A stretch of DNA of 64,000 bases from contig NZ_CP051204.2 in the NCBI RefSeq assembly GCF_012516375.2, forward strand, positions 7,254,001 to 7,318,000, in the 5' to 3' direction. The DNA comes from Chitinophaga oryzae (GTDB lineage Bacteria > Bacteroidota > Bacteroidia > Chitinophagales > Chitinophagaceae). Within the stretch, counting starts at the first letter, position 1. Every line of letters starts with the position of its first letter. Positions 54,510 through 62,845 of the stretch are shown here, piece by piece. Below the pieces are notes generated by a model. That model saw nothing but the letters and a program-made list of their open reading frames with translations. It was not told the DNA's origin and searched no databases. Made by a program: the position numbers and the translations under genes.

Positions 54510-54518
54510 TCTATTTAA

Positions 54519-54653
54519 GGATTTTTTGATTTACGATTTTTTGATTTTGCGGATAATAAAAAAGGAGACCAAAGCGAATAGATGATCGCTTTGGTCTCCT
54601 TTTTTATATGCTCCTTGATCCACGAAATCAAAAAATCGTAAATCAAAAAATCC
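54519..54653. repeat. 29-bp perfect inverted repeat around a terminator
   Basis: The 29 bases at 54519-54547 are the exact reverse complement of 54625-54653. Each arm itself holds two GATTTTTTGATTT-like units joined by TACGA. The arms enclose the terminator at 54558-54605, so the whole intergenic space between convergent SusD and GAPDH genes is a nested hairpin. The right arm abuts the GAPDH stop codon. Confidence 0.82.
54558..54605. terminator. bidirectional terminator
   Basis: A perfect 20-bp stem (54558-54577 with 54586-54605) and an 8-nt loop have AAAAAA on one side and TTTTTT on the other. It can stop both the SusD transcript (rightward) and the GAPDH transcript (leftward). Confidence 0.9.
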
Positions 54654-55655
54654 CTAAATAACAGCGGTATCAAAGATCTCCGCTGTCACCAGTTCCGCGA
54701 TGCGGTTGGAAATACCGGCTTCATTGTCGTACCAGGCCACTACTTTGACCAGGTTGCCGATGACTTTCGTCATGCTGCCGTCTACAATGGAAGAGTGGGT
54801 ATTCCCCACGATATCCGCAGATACAAAAGGTTCTTCTGTGTATTCGAGGACACCTTTCAGGTCCGTTGCCGCATGGTGTTTCAGCAGGGCGTTGATTTCC
54901 GCCGCCGTAGCCGGTTGCTTCAGCACCAGTGACAATTCCGCGATAGAGCCGTCAATTACCGGTACCCGGTAAGAAACGCCGTCCAGCTTACCTTTCAGCG
55001 CCGGCAACACATCGCCGATCGCTTTGGCCGCACCGGTGGTGGTGGGAATAATAGACTGTGTGGCTGCACGGGCCCTTCTGAAATCTTTATGCGGACCGTC
55101 CTGCAGCATCTGGTCCATAGTGAAAGCATGTACCGTGGTCATAAAACCGGATTCAATACCAAATGCCTTGTCCAGCAAAAACAACGGAGGGGCGATACTG
55201 TTAGTGGTGCAGGAAGCGGTAGACAGTATTTCATCTGTCGGCTCGATAATATCTTCATTTACACCGGCTACGATGGTTTTCACGCCACCGGAGGCAGGTG
55301 CTGTGATCAGTACGCGGCGGGCGCCTGCGCGGATATGTGCCTGCGCCTGGTCTTTGCTGGTAAATCTCCCGGTGGATTCTATCACCATATCTACCCCCAG
55401 TTGCCCCCAGGGCAGGTTAGCAGGGTCTTTTTCGCTGGTAAGCAGGATCTCTTTTCCGTTAACGATCAGTTGTTGGCTGGTATGGGAAACCGTGCCGGGA
55501 AACTTTCCGTGGGCGGTGTCATATTTGAAAAGGTGAGCGAGGATGTCTGCGCCCATCAGGTCATTGATGGCTACTACCTCCACATTGTCTTTATGCTGTA
55601 AAGCTCTGAGGGTCATTCTTCCGATACGGCCGAATCCGTTGATAGCTATTTTCAT
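54654..55655 (-). CDS. gap: type I glyceraldehyde-3-phosphate dehydrogenase
   Basis: From ATG 55655 the protein is 333 aa, the standard GAPDH length. It starts with the NAD-binding motif MKIAINGFGRIGRMTLRALQ and carries the catalytic cysteine in ILSTASCTTNSIAPP (C149). Substrate contacts are seen in TVHAFTMDQMLQDGPHKDFR and RRARAATQSIIPTTTGAAKA. It converts glyceraldehyde-3-phosphate to 1,3-bisphosphoglycerate in glycolysis. No other glycolytic gene is adjacent, so it may be one of several copies. An excellent -33/-7 promoter lies upstream and fixes the start. Confidence 0.96.
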   Translation of the reverse strand: MKIAINGFGRIGRMTLRALQHKDNVEVVAINDLMGADILAHLFKYDTAHGKFPGTVSHTSQQLIVNGKEILLTSEKDPANLPWGQLGVDMVIESTGRFTSKDQAQAHIRAGARRVLITAPASGGVKTIVAGVNEDIIEPTDEILSTASCTTNSIAPPLFLLDKAFGIESGFMTTVHAFTMDQMLQDGPHKDFRRARAATQSIIPTTTGAAKAIGDVLPALKGKLDGVSYRVPVIDGSIAELSLVLKQPATAAEINALLKHHAATDLKGVLEYTEEPFVSADIVGNTHSSIVDGSMTKVIGNLVKVVAWYDNEAGISNRIAELVTAEIFDTAVI

Positions 55656-55680
55656 CGCTTGAATAATTTTGGTTACAGTA

Positions 55681-55711
55681 CAAAAGTACTCCAACCGTCA
55701 TCTGTCTCAAA
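55681..55711 (-). promoter_or_regulatory. Bacteroidota-type promoter of gap
   Basis: On the minus strand TTTG (55711-55708) and TACTTTTG (55688-55681) are separated by 19 bp, an exact match to the -33/-7 consensus. The start would be near 55675, about 20 nt before the ATG at 55655. Confidence 0.72.
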
Positions 55712-55739
55712 TGACGAAAAATATACAATTTCTGCCAAC

Positions 55740-56738
55740 TCAAGCGTGCAGGGAGGTGCGGAAATTGCGGCGGTAGTCGCTCGGGGAAACGGAGATATGG
55801 CGGAGGAAGACGCGGCGCATGGAGACCATCCCGCCGAGGCCGCATTTTTCGGCGATCTGTTCTATACTGAGGTCGCTTTCTTCGAGATACTTGCGGGCGG
55901 TTTCCACCCGTAGCTTTTCCACAAATTTGGCGGGAGTGAGGCCAGACTCACGGAGGAAAACGCGGGCGAAGTTACGGGGGCTCATATTGGCCTGTGCGGC
56001 CAGGCGCTCCACGCTCAGGTCCTGATGCAGCTCTTGTGTCATCCAGGGCCGCAATTTACCGGCGAGCGTATTGGCCAGCCGGTGGTGGTCCAGCAGCTCT
56101 CCGAACTGCGTTTGGTACCCTGGCCTTTTCAGGTAGATGACCATCCTTTTGGCGACCTGGGCTGCCAGGTCCCGGCCATAATCTTCTTCCAGCAGGGCAA
56201 AAGCCAGGTCGATACCGGAAGCCAGGCCACCGGACGTATATACGTTCCCGTCACGTGTATAAAACGGGTTGGTGTCCAGCTGTACCTCAGGATGCCGGTC
56301 CTGGAAATCCTGCGTGTATTGCCAGTGGGTAGTGGCGCGGCGACCACGCAGTATCCCTGCCCGCGCCAGCGCGTAAGCGCCGATACAGACGGAGCCTATA
56401 CGGCGCAGGCGGGGATATACTTTATTCAGCCATTCGTAAAAATGGTGCAGGTTGTATTGCAGAAATTCTGTGCCCAGCCCGGCAATCAGCAGCGTATCGA
56501 TAGGGCGGTCCAGTTCTTCGATCGTTACCGGGCATACCAGCTCCACGCCGCTCTGCGTTTTCAGGTGATGATCTTCTACTGCCGAAGCCAGCAGTATCTC
56601 ATAACCATCCCCCGGTTGCTGCGCGTCGTTGCGGAGTATTTTATTGGCCTGCGAGAAAACATCGCAGGGCCCCGCAATGTCCAGCAGGGCGGTACCCTCC
56701 ATTGCTACGATAACAACCAGTTTTTTGGACACGGACAT
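55740..56738 (-). CDS. GlxA-family transcriptional regulator (DJ-1/PfpI domain plus AraC HTH)
   Basis: From ATG 56738 the protein is 332 aa. The N-terminal half is a class I glutamine-amidotransferase-like (DJ-1/PfpI) domain (VVIVAMEGTALLDIAGPCDV at about 8-27; RIGSVCIGAYALARAGILRG with Cys at the nucleophile-elbow position). The C-terminal ~110 residues are an AraC helix-turn-helix domain (VERLAAQANMSPRNFARVFL; IEQIAEKCGLGGMVSMRRVF). Such regulators act on catabolic or stress genes; the target is not evident. The TTG at 56753 is a weaker start. Confidence 0.93.
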   Translation of the reverse strand: MSVSKKLVVIVAMEGTALLDIAGPCDVFSQANKILRNDAQQPGDGYEILLASAVEDHHLKTQSGVELVCPVTIEELDRPIDTLLIAGLGTEFLQYNLHHFYEWLNKVYPRLRRIGSVCIGAYALARAGILRGRRATTHWQYTQDFQDRHPEVQLDTNPFYTRDGNVYTSGGLASGIDLAFALLEEDYGRDLAAQVAKRMVIYLKRPGYQTQFGELLDHHRLANTLAGKLRPWMTQELHQDLSVERLAAQANMSPRNFARVFLRESGLTPAKFVEKLRVETARKYLEESDLSIEQIAEKCGLGGMVSMRRVFLRHISVSPSDYRRNFRTSLHA

Positions 56739-56750
56739 CTGATATTTTTC

Positions 56751-56758
56751 CAAAAGTA
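56751..56758 (-). promoter_or_regulatory. candidate -7 element for the GlxA-type regulator
   Basis: CAAAAGTA reads TACTTTTG on the minus strand, identical to the -7 element of gap, but the leader to ATG 56738 would be very short and no -33 was found. Confidence 0.35.
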
Positions 56759-56772
56759 CACAGAAAAAACGG

Positions 56773-59610
56773 CTATGCCTGCACTACCCGTTTTAACAGC
56801 TGCTGCGCTGTTTTTTTCACGGTACTGCTGCCCTGCCATGCAGTCAGCAGCTGTATAACAGCAGTATTGCTGATACTGCTGTTGTTGATCGCCAGCACTT
56901 CGCCATACACTTCCAGCAGCTTTTTAAGGTCTTTTACCGGTGTTTCGGTAAACACGGCAAGACAGGCTGTCAGCAGTGTTTCCAACGCCTCGTTCTGCTG
57001 CCGGCTGATTTGCGTTTGCGTAGCTACCAGGTCGGTAAAGCGTTTCATCGGCGCCCAGCCCACCCGCTGCTGCAGACCAATGGTCTGTCCCAGCTTCTCA
57101 CTGCTGATACGGTCAGGAATACGGCTGCTCCAGTATTCGGCGGCATATCCTTTGACTGTTTTATCGGCATGCAACATACTCAGCGCAATGCAGAGGTACA
57201 TCATTTCTGAAGGCGGTATGTCCAGGCTGTGCAGGGTTTTCAGCGTGTTTAACACGATGCCTGTTTCATTCACCTCGTAATATCCCGAAGAACGCTGACA
57301 GGATCTCATGACCCGCGCCAGCAACACATCCGGATGATTGGGCGTAAGCAGCAGCAGCCTGGCTACATCCGTAATGGAAACGGAGAAATACTCACCCACT
57401 CCGTTCAGGTATTCCTGCAATAACGGCAACTTCCCTTTCAGGATTTCCCCTTCAGGGAAAGTGATATCCATCACCAGCTCTTCTGACATATACCGGTCGT
57501 AATCCCTTTTCTCGGCGTTATACTTGCCATATGCCAAATACGGCTTGCCGCCTGTCTTCCATTCAAAGTCTCCGTTCAGCAGCGCTATCGGCAAGCGGTT
57601 ATACGAAAACCCGGCAAAAGCGTCATAGATCGTCCGGGGCGCTTTGGTAAGCCCCGCCTGCATCCAGGCGTCTTCCATGGTGAAGGGGCCCTGCGGCATG
57701 GCAGCGGTGTCCAGCAGGAAAGTCAGTAACTGCCGATATTCGCCGGCAGGCCATTGCGCCACCAATGCCAGGGCAGCGGCAGTATCCTGCAGCGCACAAC
57801 GTGCTATCGCTATCTGCAGGTCCAGCCCGTCCGGTGATACGCCGGCCGACTGGTACAAGCCCAATCGTTGTACCAGCACCTCCGGAGCTATCCACCCCGG
57901 TTCATGCGTGGGCGTTGAAAGCAGCGGCAACGGGTCTTTCTCACGGACCTTTTTCAGTGCCAGTATCAGTAGTCTCCGGTGTGGCGCATATACTGCGCTC
58001 TCCGTGCGGGACGTCTTCCAGTGCTCCAGCTCCGGCAACTCATGACGGCCACGCCACCAGTGCTGTGATTGTTTCACTTCATTCAGCCGGGCCGTATAGG
58101 CGGCATCGTTATCCGCCATCCATTTACCGTAATTCAGGAAGAAGACAGCCAGTGTCATATCCAGCAACCCCGTGTTACCGGATGGGCGTTTCAGTATGGT
58201 AGCCGCCCGTTGCAAAGCCGGTTCCAGCTGCAACAGTGTTTCGGTGGTGATGTTATCCTGCGCTGCCAACAGCATGGCCGGCAGCAGATCAAAATGCCAG
58301 GTGGCATTATTTTCAAATACCTGGCTGGCAAAAAATACCAGGTCCCCGGTAACAATCCGGTTATGTTCTCCGGTCAAAGGCAGCCGCTCTGTAACTTCCG
58401 GCGCTTCTGCTGGCACGTCTGCCTGTTCTTCTGCCAACAGGTCTTTGAATGTATTCCGGGTACTGGCGAGCATACTGCTGCTGTATTGTGAAAGTTGCTC
58501 CCGTAAGGCAGCATCATGCTTATCCGCCCACTGCATTATCAGTTTGGCGGCTTTCGCCTGCAGGTCCTCATCCTTTGAGAGGAAAGCGGCACACAGCTCC
58601 AGGGAAGCCCGCTGTTTAATCTCCGGACGCACTTTAACTGCTTTTTCCAGTATTTGCAGCGTGGTAGTAATAATGTTCTTTTTATCGGCGGCCATCACCT
58701 GCGGCAGATGATCAAGCAAAGCCTGATGGTTAAACTCCTTATTGCCGGCCAGGGCTTTCAGGTAACCCAGCGCAGTGCCCACTGCTTTGGACTGCGGCGA
58801 GTTCAGTGCCTGCAACAACAGGGGCTGCAGCTGCTCCAACTCTGCCTGGGATGGTTTCAGTAACGTTAGCATATCCACAAACCAGCCCACCTGCAGTTTA
58901 TTGAAATTCCGGTTCACCGCCTTCAGGCATTCTTCCAGCACCCGCAGGCGATCGATGGTACCATCACCGGTATACTGCAGGATAAAACCTTTCCAGTTGG
59001 GTTCCGTATCTCCTGTTTTCTTACTGTTGGTCCAATTATCGCTGAAATGTATGTTTGACGGATATTCGAACAGGTACCAGAAATGTTCCGACAGGGTAGC
59101 CGGCGCTTCAAACAACCTGGCCGGTTCGTATAGCCGGTGCTTACCGTTGATCGCCATAGGGAGCCGGCTTACTACCATAGCAGGTGTCAGCGTGAGCGCT
59201 CCTCTCGCCTGGAGGTCCAGCAGCTGCCAGTAGTCCAGGTCTCCGGGCAATGCGTCCTTTTCCGCCATCTCCTGCATCCATTCATTGAACCAGCCGGGCA
59301 TGTACCAGGAAATGATTTTCTCCGGCAAACGTTCCCGGAAAAGCGTAAAAGAAAAATTCGTGCGCTGGAAAGCGGCTTTATCATAACATACAAAAGTGGC
59401 GATCGTCAACATCTTCGCCTGCAGGACGGTCATACGCGACGTCATTGTGTTCGGGCGCGGAGACACAAATTCTGAGTAATATGTCACCAGTTTGGCCAGC
59501 CCTGGTGTAAGCGTTTTTCTTTCTTCGGGGGTTAATCGTTGCAGGAACGGCACAATGTCCTGTTCCCGTTCTGCGGTTAACAGCTGTTCCAGTTCTTCCA
59601 GATGAGTCAT
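56773..59610 (-). CDS. large HEAT-like repeat protein, DUF6493-like, partner of a SWIM protein
   Basis: The 945-aa soluble protein has no signal peptide or membrane segment. Its middle part (about residues 215-420) is made of helical repeats resembling HEAT units (LQPLLLQALNSPQSKAVGTA, LLDHLPQVMAADKKNIITTT, LCAAFLSKDEDLQAKAAKLI). I take it to belong to the DUF6493-type family that sits beside SWIM zinc-finger genes, from its size, repeats and neighbour; that assignment is by recognition and should be checked. It starts 21 bp after the SWIM gene and is surely co-transcribed. Function unknown, perhaps a scaffold for the SWIM protein. Confidence 0.72.
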   Translation of the reverse strand: MTHLEELEQLLTAEREQDIVPFLQRLTPEERKTLTPGLAKLVTYYSEFVSPRPNTMTSRMTVLQAKMLTIATFVCYDKAAFQRTNFSFTLFRERLPEKIISWYMPGWFNEWMQEMAEKDALPGDLDYWQLLDLQARGALTLTPAMVVSRLPMAINGKHRLYEPARLFEAPATLSEHFWYLFEYPSNIHFSDNWTNSKKTGDTEPNWKGFILQYTGDGTIDRLRVLEECLKAVNRNFNKLQVGWFVDMLTLLKPSQAELEQLQPLLLQALNSPQSKAVGTALGYLKALAGNKEFNHQALLDHLPQVMAADKKNIITTTLQILEKAVKVRPEIKQRASLELCAAFLSKDEDLQAKAAKLIMQWADKHDAALREQLSQYSSSMLASTRNTFKDLLAEEQADVPAEAPEVTERLPLTGEHNRIVTGDLVFFASQVFENNATWHFDLLPAMLLAAQDNITTETLLQLEPALQRAATILKRPSGNTGLLDMTLAVFFLNYGKWMADNDAAYTARLNEVKQSQHWWRGRHELPELEHWKTSRTESAVYAPHRRLLILALKKVREKDPLPLLSTPTHEPGWIAPEVLVQRLGLYQSAGVSPDGLDLQIAIARCALQDTAAALALVAQWPAGEYRQLLTFLLDTAAMPQGPFTMEDAWMQAGLTKAPRTIYDAFAGFSYNRLPIALLNGDFEWKTGGKPYLAYGKYNAEKRDYDRYMSEELVMDITFPEGEILKGKLPLLQEYLNGVGEYFSVSITDVARLLLLTPNHPDVLLARVMRSCQRSSGYYEVNETGIVLNTLKTLHSLDIPPSEMMYLCIALSMLHADKTVKGYAAEYWSSRIPDRISSEKLGQTIGLQQRVGWAPMKRFTDLVATQTQISRQQNEALETLLTACLAVFTETPVKDLKKLLEVYGEVLAINNSSISNTAVIQLLTAWQGSSTVKKTAQQLLKRVVQA

Positions 59611-59631
59611 ACAATCATTTTGGGTTAAGTG

Positions 59632-60978
59632 TCAGTTTATTTTTTTTCGTACAGCAAGAATATGTTTACACGGACCGCGTTCTCCCTGGTGTTTGGCAAA
59701 CCACGTGCAGGTACAGCGGGCCAGATCGTCTTCTATCACCACGGTGTGGGTAACACCGCTGCCGGCAACCCGCGCTTCCGTTTTGTTTTCTTTTTGTGAA
59801 ACGATGCCCACCTTGTCTTCTGCCAGCAGCTGCTCCGCATCTTTCATGCGCGGGTTCAGGCTCATGATCCTGTTGAGCTTAAAAGGCAGACGGCGGTAAA
59901 AGTAGACATTGTCGTCAAGGTCAAACCCGAGTAAACCCATCGCTGCGAGGCGGGCCGTCAGCTGGTCTATCTGTTCAAAGCCGGCTTGTTCCTCCACCGC
60001 CAGCAACGTGGCGTTGAACTCCTGGTTCACATGACCATATTTATCCATAGCGCTGATCAGCCGTTCAGGCACGTCTGCCACCAGCGCGTCCAGCGCGGCG
60101 CCTTCACCGGAAAAACCGCGCCAGGCTTCGCGCGACAGGCTAAGACTGAAGCGTACGTTACCAAAATACAGTTGCCATGTAGTGCTCTGCATGTCGGGAT
60201 GCACAAACACCTGCAGCGCTTCTGCCAGTGGCAGCAGTGGCTCCAGTAAACGCAGCCGGTGTATACCGCCCACACAAACGGCATTCGCTGTTTTCACCGG
60301 CGAAAAAGCGGGCCTGTTGCCCCGCACGGCCAGGTAATAATCTGCCTTCACGGTACCCGCCGGGATGCCCTGAAACAGCTGCCGCAGCTGCACTTTATTC
60401 AACGTATGCACTTTCTCCGATGCCGCCAGGAACAGCTGCACCGTCGTCAGGCCTTTGATCCATTTCACCGGCAAAGGCACCTTCTTCTCTGTAATACGCT
60501 CCTCCGGCTGGCTTTGTACGCTGATCGCTGTGGCATTCACTGTCAGCTGCATGGTATCACTTCTCCCCACAGCATGCAGCGCATTGATCATCGGCTGATT
60601 AAAATCCACGTTCACCGTGCCGTTGGCAGGGAAAGTACCACGATGGCCGCCCGGCAGCACATCCACCCGCGCATACACGCCGGCACATTGCGAAAAGCCT
60701 TCAAAACGCAATTTCTCCGCACCTGCCGTCACAATCGGGTCTTTCATCAGGCCGGCCTGCGCCGGTGACAAGGTAAATGACGACCGCACCACATTGGATA
60801 AAGCGATCAGGCAACGGGCGGTGATATAAGGTTGTTCCAGGCTGCCTTCGAAGAAAGCCGGACCGGACGATTTTTCTAATTCACTGTAACCCGCCAGCAG
60901 CAGGCGGGATTCGCCCCCTGCAATAAAGGCCGATGGCGCCGGGTAACTGTAACTGATAGTGTTGCTTTCGGGTATCAT
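59632..60978 (-). CDS. SWIM zinc-finger protein
   Basis: The protein is 448 aa from ATG 60978 (455 aa from ATG 60999). The C-terminal SWIM motif is complete: RCTCTWFAKHQGERGPCKH, i.e. CxCx(n)CxH, binding one zinc and expected to contact DNA or protein. The long N-terminal part starts SYSYPAPSAFIAGGE and has the mixed alpha/beta build seen in SWIM proteins paired with large repeat proteins. In other bacteria such pairs often stand near MoxR ATPase and VWA-domain genes; none are in this window. It is the first gene of a two-gene operon. Confidence 0.85.
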   Translation of the reverse strand: MIPESNTISYSYPAPSAFIAGGESRLLLAGYSELEKSSGPAFFEGSLEQPYITARCLIALSNVVRSSFTLSPAQAGLMKDPIVTAGAEKLRFEGFSQCAGVYARVDVLPGGHRGTFPANGTVNVDFNQPMINALHAVGRSDTMQLTVNATAISVQSQPEERITEKKVPLPVKWIKGLTTVQLFLAASEKVHTLNKVQLRQLFQGIPAGTVKADYYLAVRGNRPAFSPVKTANAVCVGGIHRLRLLEPLLPLAEALQVFVHPDMQSTTWQLYFGNVRFSLSLSREAWRGFSGEGAALDALVADVPERLISAMDKYGHVNQEFNATLLAVEEQAGFEQIDQLTARLAAMGLLGFDLDDNVYFYRRLPFKLNRIMSLNPRMKDAEQLLAEDKVGIVSQKENKTEARVAGSGVTHTVVIEDDLARCTCTWFAKHQGERGPCKHILAVRKKIN

Positions 60979-61044
60979 GTCAATGGAAAAAAGGAACATT
61001 CATTTATACCGGCATTCAGGATACAGGTATTGTAAGTATCTGAA

Positions 61045-61102
61045 CAAAAATAACCATAAGGATTAGTATTCCTAAAATAGAAAAAACTAATTTCGGGAAT
61101 AC
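61045..61102. promoter_or_regulatory. divergent control region of the SWIM operon and the hybrid kinase
   Basis: A minus-strand -7 element TATTTTTG lies at 61045-61052, facing the SWIM gene. A perfect 7-bp inverted repeat (GTATTCC at 61066-61072, GGAATAC at 61096-61102) with centres 30 bp apart lies between the two divergent genes and could bind a dimeric regulator. Confidence 0.42.
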
Positions 61103-61138
61103 ATTATCCATGCCATCCCTGAATAATGAAAAACGACT

Positions 61139-62845
61139 ATGAAAATTGCTGCCTATTCGGATAAACCAGTATCCTTTTTTAATACGATCTGTCTCCTGCT
61201 GGCCGTCCTGTCACTCACCCTTGGCATGGCCGTGTTTTACCTGATCGATTTTGCACCGGCCTTCTACCTCGAACTGTTTGTGGGAGTGCTGTTTTTTTGC
61301 CTGCCGTTCCTGCATCGCCGCATCGGCGTGGATAACGTTATCCTGATATTTTTTATAGTGCTCGACGCGGCACTGGTATTCTACGGTATCGTGCTGGGGC
61401 CTGTATCAGAAATACACCTGCTCGCCGCTTTCCTGATGGGCGCCTCCGACCTGCTGATAACCAGCCGGAAACTGCGGAACCTTTTCTGGGCTTATGTGGG
61501 ATTAATGGTAGTATTGCTCGAGGTCAACTATTCCTATCATCTGGTTACCCCCATCGCCTTCAGCAAAAGCAGTATGCTGGCCATCCGGCTGATAGTAGTG
61601 CTTACCGGCACCGCGTTGAATGGCATCATGCTTTATTTCTATATCAAACAGGTACGTACCATGATGGCGGAACAGAAAAAGGCATCCGAAGCCAAAACCA
61701 GGTACCTGCGGGAAACCAACCATGAAATCAGGACACCGCTGACATCGATCATGGGTATCGCGGAAGGGCTCAACGAAAATGTAGCAAAACTGGAAAAGGC
61801 GGTACATCCGGCAGACAAAGCGCTGGTAGCCGCTATCCGTAAAGAAACAGAGCATTTGCAGGTGGCGTCGCTGCTCATCAGGGAAATTATCAACAATCAA
61901 CTCGACCTTGCCAAGATAGAAGAACATCAGTTCAACGAAGTGAAAAATGAAAGCTTCAGCTTACGGGAATGCATGAACGAATGTATCCTGATGCTGCGCC
62001 CCATTGCATCATCGCGGAAAATCAACGTCGTGCTCAACTACGACGCACAACTGCCGGAATACATTCTTTCCGACAGCACCATCCTCAGCAAAATCATCAA
62101 CAACCTGGCGTCCAACGCACTGAAATACGCCGTCAAAAATTCCGTTGTGCGGTTCAACGTGTTAAAGGCCGGCGATCATATCCACCTGGAAACACACAAT
62201 GTGAGTTCGCTGGACCCGGAGCAGCTGCATGACATCTTTCTTCCTTTCGTGTCGCACGCCGGCAAGGAGCATATGGTGGAAAGCACAGGCCTTGGGTTAT
62301 CCATCACCAAACAACTGGTAGAGAAAATCAACGGTACCATCACCGCCACCAATTCAAGCGGTACGACCAGCTTCCTGCTGGTCCTTCCGCTGAAAGCAGG
62401 CTTTAAAATACAGGAGAACGTTCACCCTGAACCGGTGGACGAAATATACCAGGATTATATTATCCTCGTGCTGGAAGATGATAAACTCAACCAGGCCTCT
62501 TTCCGCGCAGCCATTAAAAGCATGGGCGCCACGCCCTACTTTGCGGAAAACGGCGTAGAAGCGCTGGAACTGCTGAAGATGATCACCCCCGACCTGATCA
62601 TCACCGACGGTAAAATGCCCGTCATGGATGGCAAAAATTTCCTGCTGGCGCTGCGGGCCACCGACGATGCCACCCGCCACATTCCCGCGATCGTTTCCTC
62701 CGGAGAAACATTTCTGCAGGAGCAGGAAGAGTTTATGGCCGCCGGCGCTACTGACTTCCTGCTAAAACCTTTTACAAGAAGAGAACTGGTGGACATCATC
62801 CGAAAACATCTGCCCAGCATAAAGCTGACGAAACCAATTCCATAA
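61139..62845 (+). CDS. hybrid sensor histidine kinase with receiver domain
   Basis: The 568-aa inner-membrane protein has about six hydrophobic segments in residues 10-170 and almost no periplasmic part, so it may sense in or near the membrane. A short linker leads to the HisKA domain (RETNHEIRTPLTSIMG, phospho-acceptor His195). The HATPase region follows (SKIINNLASNALKYAV, ESTGLGLSITKQLVEKI). A C-terminal receiver domain starts near 439 (VLEDD; phospho-Asp490 in ITDGKMPVMDG; Lys543 in FLLKPF). There is no Hpt or output domain, so an unlinked partner is needed. It converges on the permease gene with stops directly abutting. Confidence 0.93.
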   Translation: MKIAAYSDKPVSFFNTICLLLAVLSLTLGMAVFYLIDFAPAFYLELFVGVLFFCLPFLHRRIGVDNVILIFFIVLDAALVFYGIVLGPVSEIHLLAAFLMGASDLLITSRKLRNLFWAYVGLMVVLLEVNYSYHLVTPIAFSKSSMLAIRLIVVLTGTALNGIMLYFYIKQVRTMMAEQKKASEAKTRYLRETNHEIRTPLTSIMGIAEGLNENVAKLEKAVHPADKALVAAIRKETEHLQVASLLIREIINNQLDLAKIEEHQFNEVKNESFSLRECMNECILMLRPIASSRKINVVLNYDAQLPEYILSDSTILSKIINNLASNALKYAVKNSVVRFNVLKAGDHIHLETHNVSSLDPEQLHDIFLPFVSHAGKEHMVESTGLGLSITKQLVEKINGTITATNSSGTTSFLLVLPLKAGFKIQENVHPEPVDEIYQDYIILVLEDDKLNQASFRAAIKSMGATPYFAENGVEALELLKMITPDLIITDGKMPVMDGKNFLLALRATDDATRHIPAIVSSGETFLQEQEEFMAAGATDFLLKPFTRRELVDIIRKHLPSIKLTKPIP

